Assembly: GCA_948571325.1 (NCBI GenBank)
Contig: CAOZKB010000002.1
Location: forward strand, 1-33,289
Origin: an uncultured Candidatus Saccharibacteria bacterium
Lineage (GTDB): Bacteria > Patescibacteriota > Saccharimonadia > Saccharimonadales > Saccharimonadaceae
Direction of reading: 5' to 3'
DNA length: 33,289 nt
Shown: positions 31,811 to 33,289 of the stretch, piece by piece
How the letters are laid out: each line of letters opens with the position of its first letter
How positions within the stretch are numbered: position 1 is the first letter of the stretch
Position numbers and translations under genes: made by a program
Notes under the pieces: generated by a model
What the model saw: only the letters and a program-made list of their open reading frames with translations
The model's database searches: none
What the model was told of the DNA's origin: nothing

Positions 31811-33289
31811 ATGCACAAAATCAACAAAGCTCATCAAGTTAGGCTAATGACGCTAGAGTCCTCGTGGCGTATGGTAGGGTTAATATCATGTGGTGGCCTA
31901 GCTTTGTTAATTTTGTTCATGGTAATGCCAGTAGTCACCAATCGGTCTTCCGCTCTTGACCAAGCCCATTGGACGGAGTATGGGGCAGTACCTTCTGCGA
32001 TTGCATTAAGCCTAGACACCAAGGAGCTAGAAACTACCATTACGCCTACTGCAGGCGGAGTCACAGCAGAAAGTACTGCCAGGTTAAGTATTAACACCCA
32101 AAATGCTGGCTTTGAGCTTTATCTTAGTACTTTAGACTCTACCACCAGCATGAGTAGCACTAATTCTGACTATGAGATTAAGTCTATTACTAATCCTACG
32201 GCTAGTCTTAGCCCAAACACGTGGGGATACCGTATGAATGATGATACTATGTACCAACCCATCAGCCTAGAACCTACCCTAACTACTACGCTACCCGCCG
32301 AGTTTGGTAGTGAAAGTACCAGTCTGGCCCTGCACTTTGGCCATAACGTTGATACGGCTCTGCCGGCTGGGCAGTATACCAATACCGTTGTGCTTTCTGC
32401 CATTGCCTCATCTGCCAAAGTGCAGGGCCTGCTAGGCCTTAACTACATGCAGGATATGACTACCAACATATGTAATAACACTATTGGTACGGATTTCTCG
32501 ACTGAGAAAGATATACATGATAGTTTTATCATCAAACCTGGGCAAGAACCCACCAAACAATTGATAGATCTAAGAGATAATAAAGATTACTGGGTAGCTA
32601 AGCTTGCAGATGGGAATTGTTGGATGACGCAGAATTTGGCGTTGGATTTAGTCAAAGGGAAGGTATTAACTCCGAGTGATAGTGACGTGACGAAGGGTTG
32701 GACGGTGCCGACCAGTATGGAAAATACTCCACCTGTGGGGAGTTATGCAAAATCTCCGGCCGATGCCCGCTCATTTTATTTCGGCAAATACGTATATGCT
32801 ACGCCATCTTTGCGCAAGTATTGTCAGTCGCCAACTGCTCATAATGATGGAAGTACTATTGCGCCAGGTGAAACGAATTTTGCGCATTGTGCTAATTTTC
32901 AAAACGTTGAAACCGGTTGGGATCCGACTTTTGTTGCAGGCGAAGGAAAATGGGGAGGTTATTCTGGTTATGTTTCTGCTGAAACGACTACAAAAACATA
33001 CGATGCCCATTATCTAGTGGGGAATTATTATCAGTGGGGAGCTGCTACTGCGCAATCTGGCGTTGCCGTGGTTGATCAAATAGTTAATGCTCCTGATAGT
33101 CTAGATGGCTCTAAGGCGATTGCCCCGAATTCTATTTGTCCAAAAGGTTGGCAATTACCTTATGCTAATTCAGCTGAAATTAAATCCTTTAAAAAATTGG
33201 TTTCTAGCTATGGCTGGACTCAAACTAATTTTTGGCCCATAACTAATAATAAAGGTTATGAAATTGTGAAGGAGCCGTTTTATTTTGTC
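31811..33289 (+). CDS. FISUMP-domain surface protein, 5' part (continues beyond window)
   Basis: The frame is open for 493 codons to the right edge with no stop. Start: ATG with GGAGG (31799-31803) 7 nt upstream. Residues about 20-42 are a hydrophobic signal or anchor. About 50-225 is a Thr/Ser-rich beta-type domain. From about 255 the protein shows the Fibrobacter succinogenes major paralogous (FISUMP) pattern: DLRDNKDYWVAKLADGNCWMTQNLALDL near 252-279 and ICPKGWQLPYANSAEIKSF near 441-459. Such domains occur in exported proteins of uncertain function and are often paralogous surface antigens in CPR. Long structured leader and regulator-box cluster suggest controlled expression. Confidence 0.85.
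   Translation, partial: MHKINKAHQVRLMTLESSWRMVGLISCGGLALLILFMVMPVVTNRSSALDQAHWTEYGAVPSAIALSLDTKELETTITPTAGGVTAESTARLSINTQNAGFELYLSTLDSTTSMSSTNSDYEIKSITNPTASLSPNTWGYRMNDDTMYQPISLEPTLTTTLPAEFGSESTSLALHFGHNVDTALPAGQYTNTVVLSAIASSAKVQGLLGLNYMQDMTTNICNNTIGTDFSTEKDIHDSFIIKPGQEPTKQLIDLRDNKDYWVAKLADGNCWMTQNLALDLVKGKVLTPSDSDVTKGWTVPTSMENTPPVGSYAKSPADARSFYFGKYVYATPSLRKYCQSPTAHNDGSTIAPGETNFAHCANFQNVETGWDPTFVAGEGKWGGYSGYVSAETTTKTYDAHYLVGNYYQWGAATAQSGVAVVDQIVNAPDSLDGSKAIAPNSICPKGWQLPYANSAEIKSFKKLVSSYGWTQTNFWPITNNKGYEIVKEPFYFV

Noticed and set aside
31761-31847. Small 28-codon frame overlapping the SD and start of the FISUMP gene
   Set aside because: No SD of its own and no notable residue run of the sort found in attenuator peptides; probably chance.

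Overview
The window looks like a chromosome segment of a Saccharibacteria (TM7, Patescibacteria/CPR) bacterium. The evidence is the gene content: small membrane proteins of CPR type, a type IV pilus minor-pilin operon, a VirB6/TrbL-like giant, a FISUMP-type surface protein, the short recX-recA pair, a modest G+C content and very tight gene packing. No insertion sequence, prophage or CRISPR array is visible. Standard stop codons are used throughout; nothing suggests UGA recoding.

Layout. (1) 1-4.0 kb: the 3' end of a truncated gene overlapping a 1135-residue VirB6/TrbL-like secretion membrane protein, closed by a bidirectional terminator. (2) 4.1-10.7 kb: a small zinc-finger protein (minus), aspS, a G+C-rich 118-nt fold of unknown nature, three overlapping envelope genes (one with a thioredoxin-like CTVC site), a MurC-like ligase (minus) and a two-TM protein. 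(3) 10.7-12.3 kb: a 69-residue protein with the best promoter and Shine-Dalgarno (SD) site in the window, an alanine-rich membrane protein, a CAU-anticodon tRNA and a DivIC/FtsB-like division protein. (4) 12.3-20.0 kb: an operon of a TPR membrane protein, a 937-residue exported protein, three prepilin-like proteins and a PilX-like protein. (5) 20.0-23.0 kb: rubrerythrin and ruvB (minus), and a CaCA cation antiporter. (6) 23.0-28.9 kb: an agmatine-deiminase operon (putrescine carbamoyltransferase, amino-acid antiporter, agmatine deiminase) continuing into gpmI, then a PRC-barrel protein. (7) 28.9-33.3 kb: recX and recA (minus), about 0.9 kb of non-coding DNA dense in inverted repeats and RNA folds, then the start of a FISUMP surface protein that runs off the window.

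How parts work together. Agmatine deiminase, putrescine carbamoyltransferase and the antiporter would import agmatine, split it to putrescine and carbamoyl phosphate, and export putrescine; the carbamate kinase that yields ATP is not in this window. The pilin operon would build a pilus tip or priming complex whose motor genes lie elsewhere. RecA, RecX and RuvB are recombination functions.

Regulatory signals are unusually readable. Most first genes of transcription units have a TATAAT-like box whose last base lies 7-9 nt before the start codon, implying leaderless mRNAs, while internal genes carry SD sites. The most novel items are: a 28-nt RNA element present twice, at exactly the same distance from a strong promoter and with pairing-preserving changes; a long structured leader with its own terminator upstream of the FISUMP gene; and the 118-nt fold after aspS. 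All functional names come from motif recognition by eye; no database search was run.
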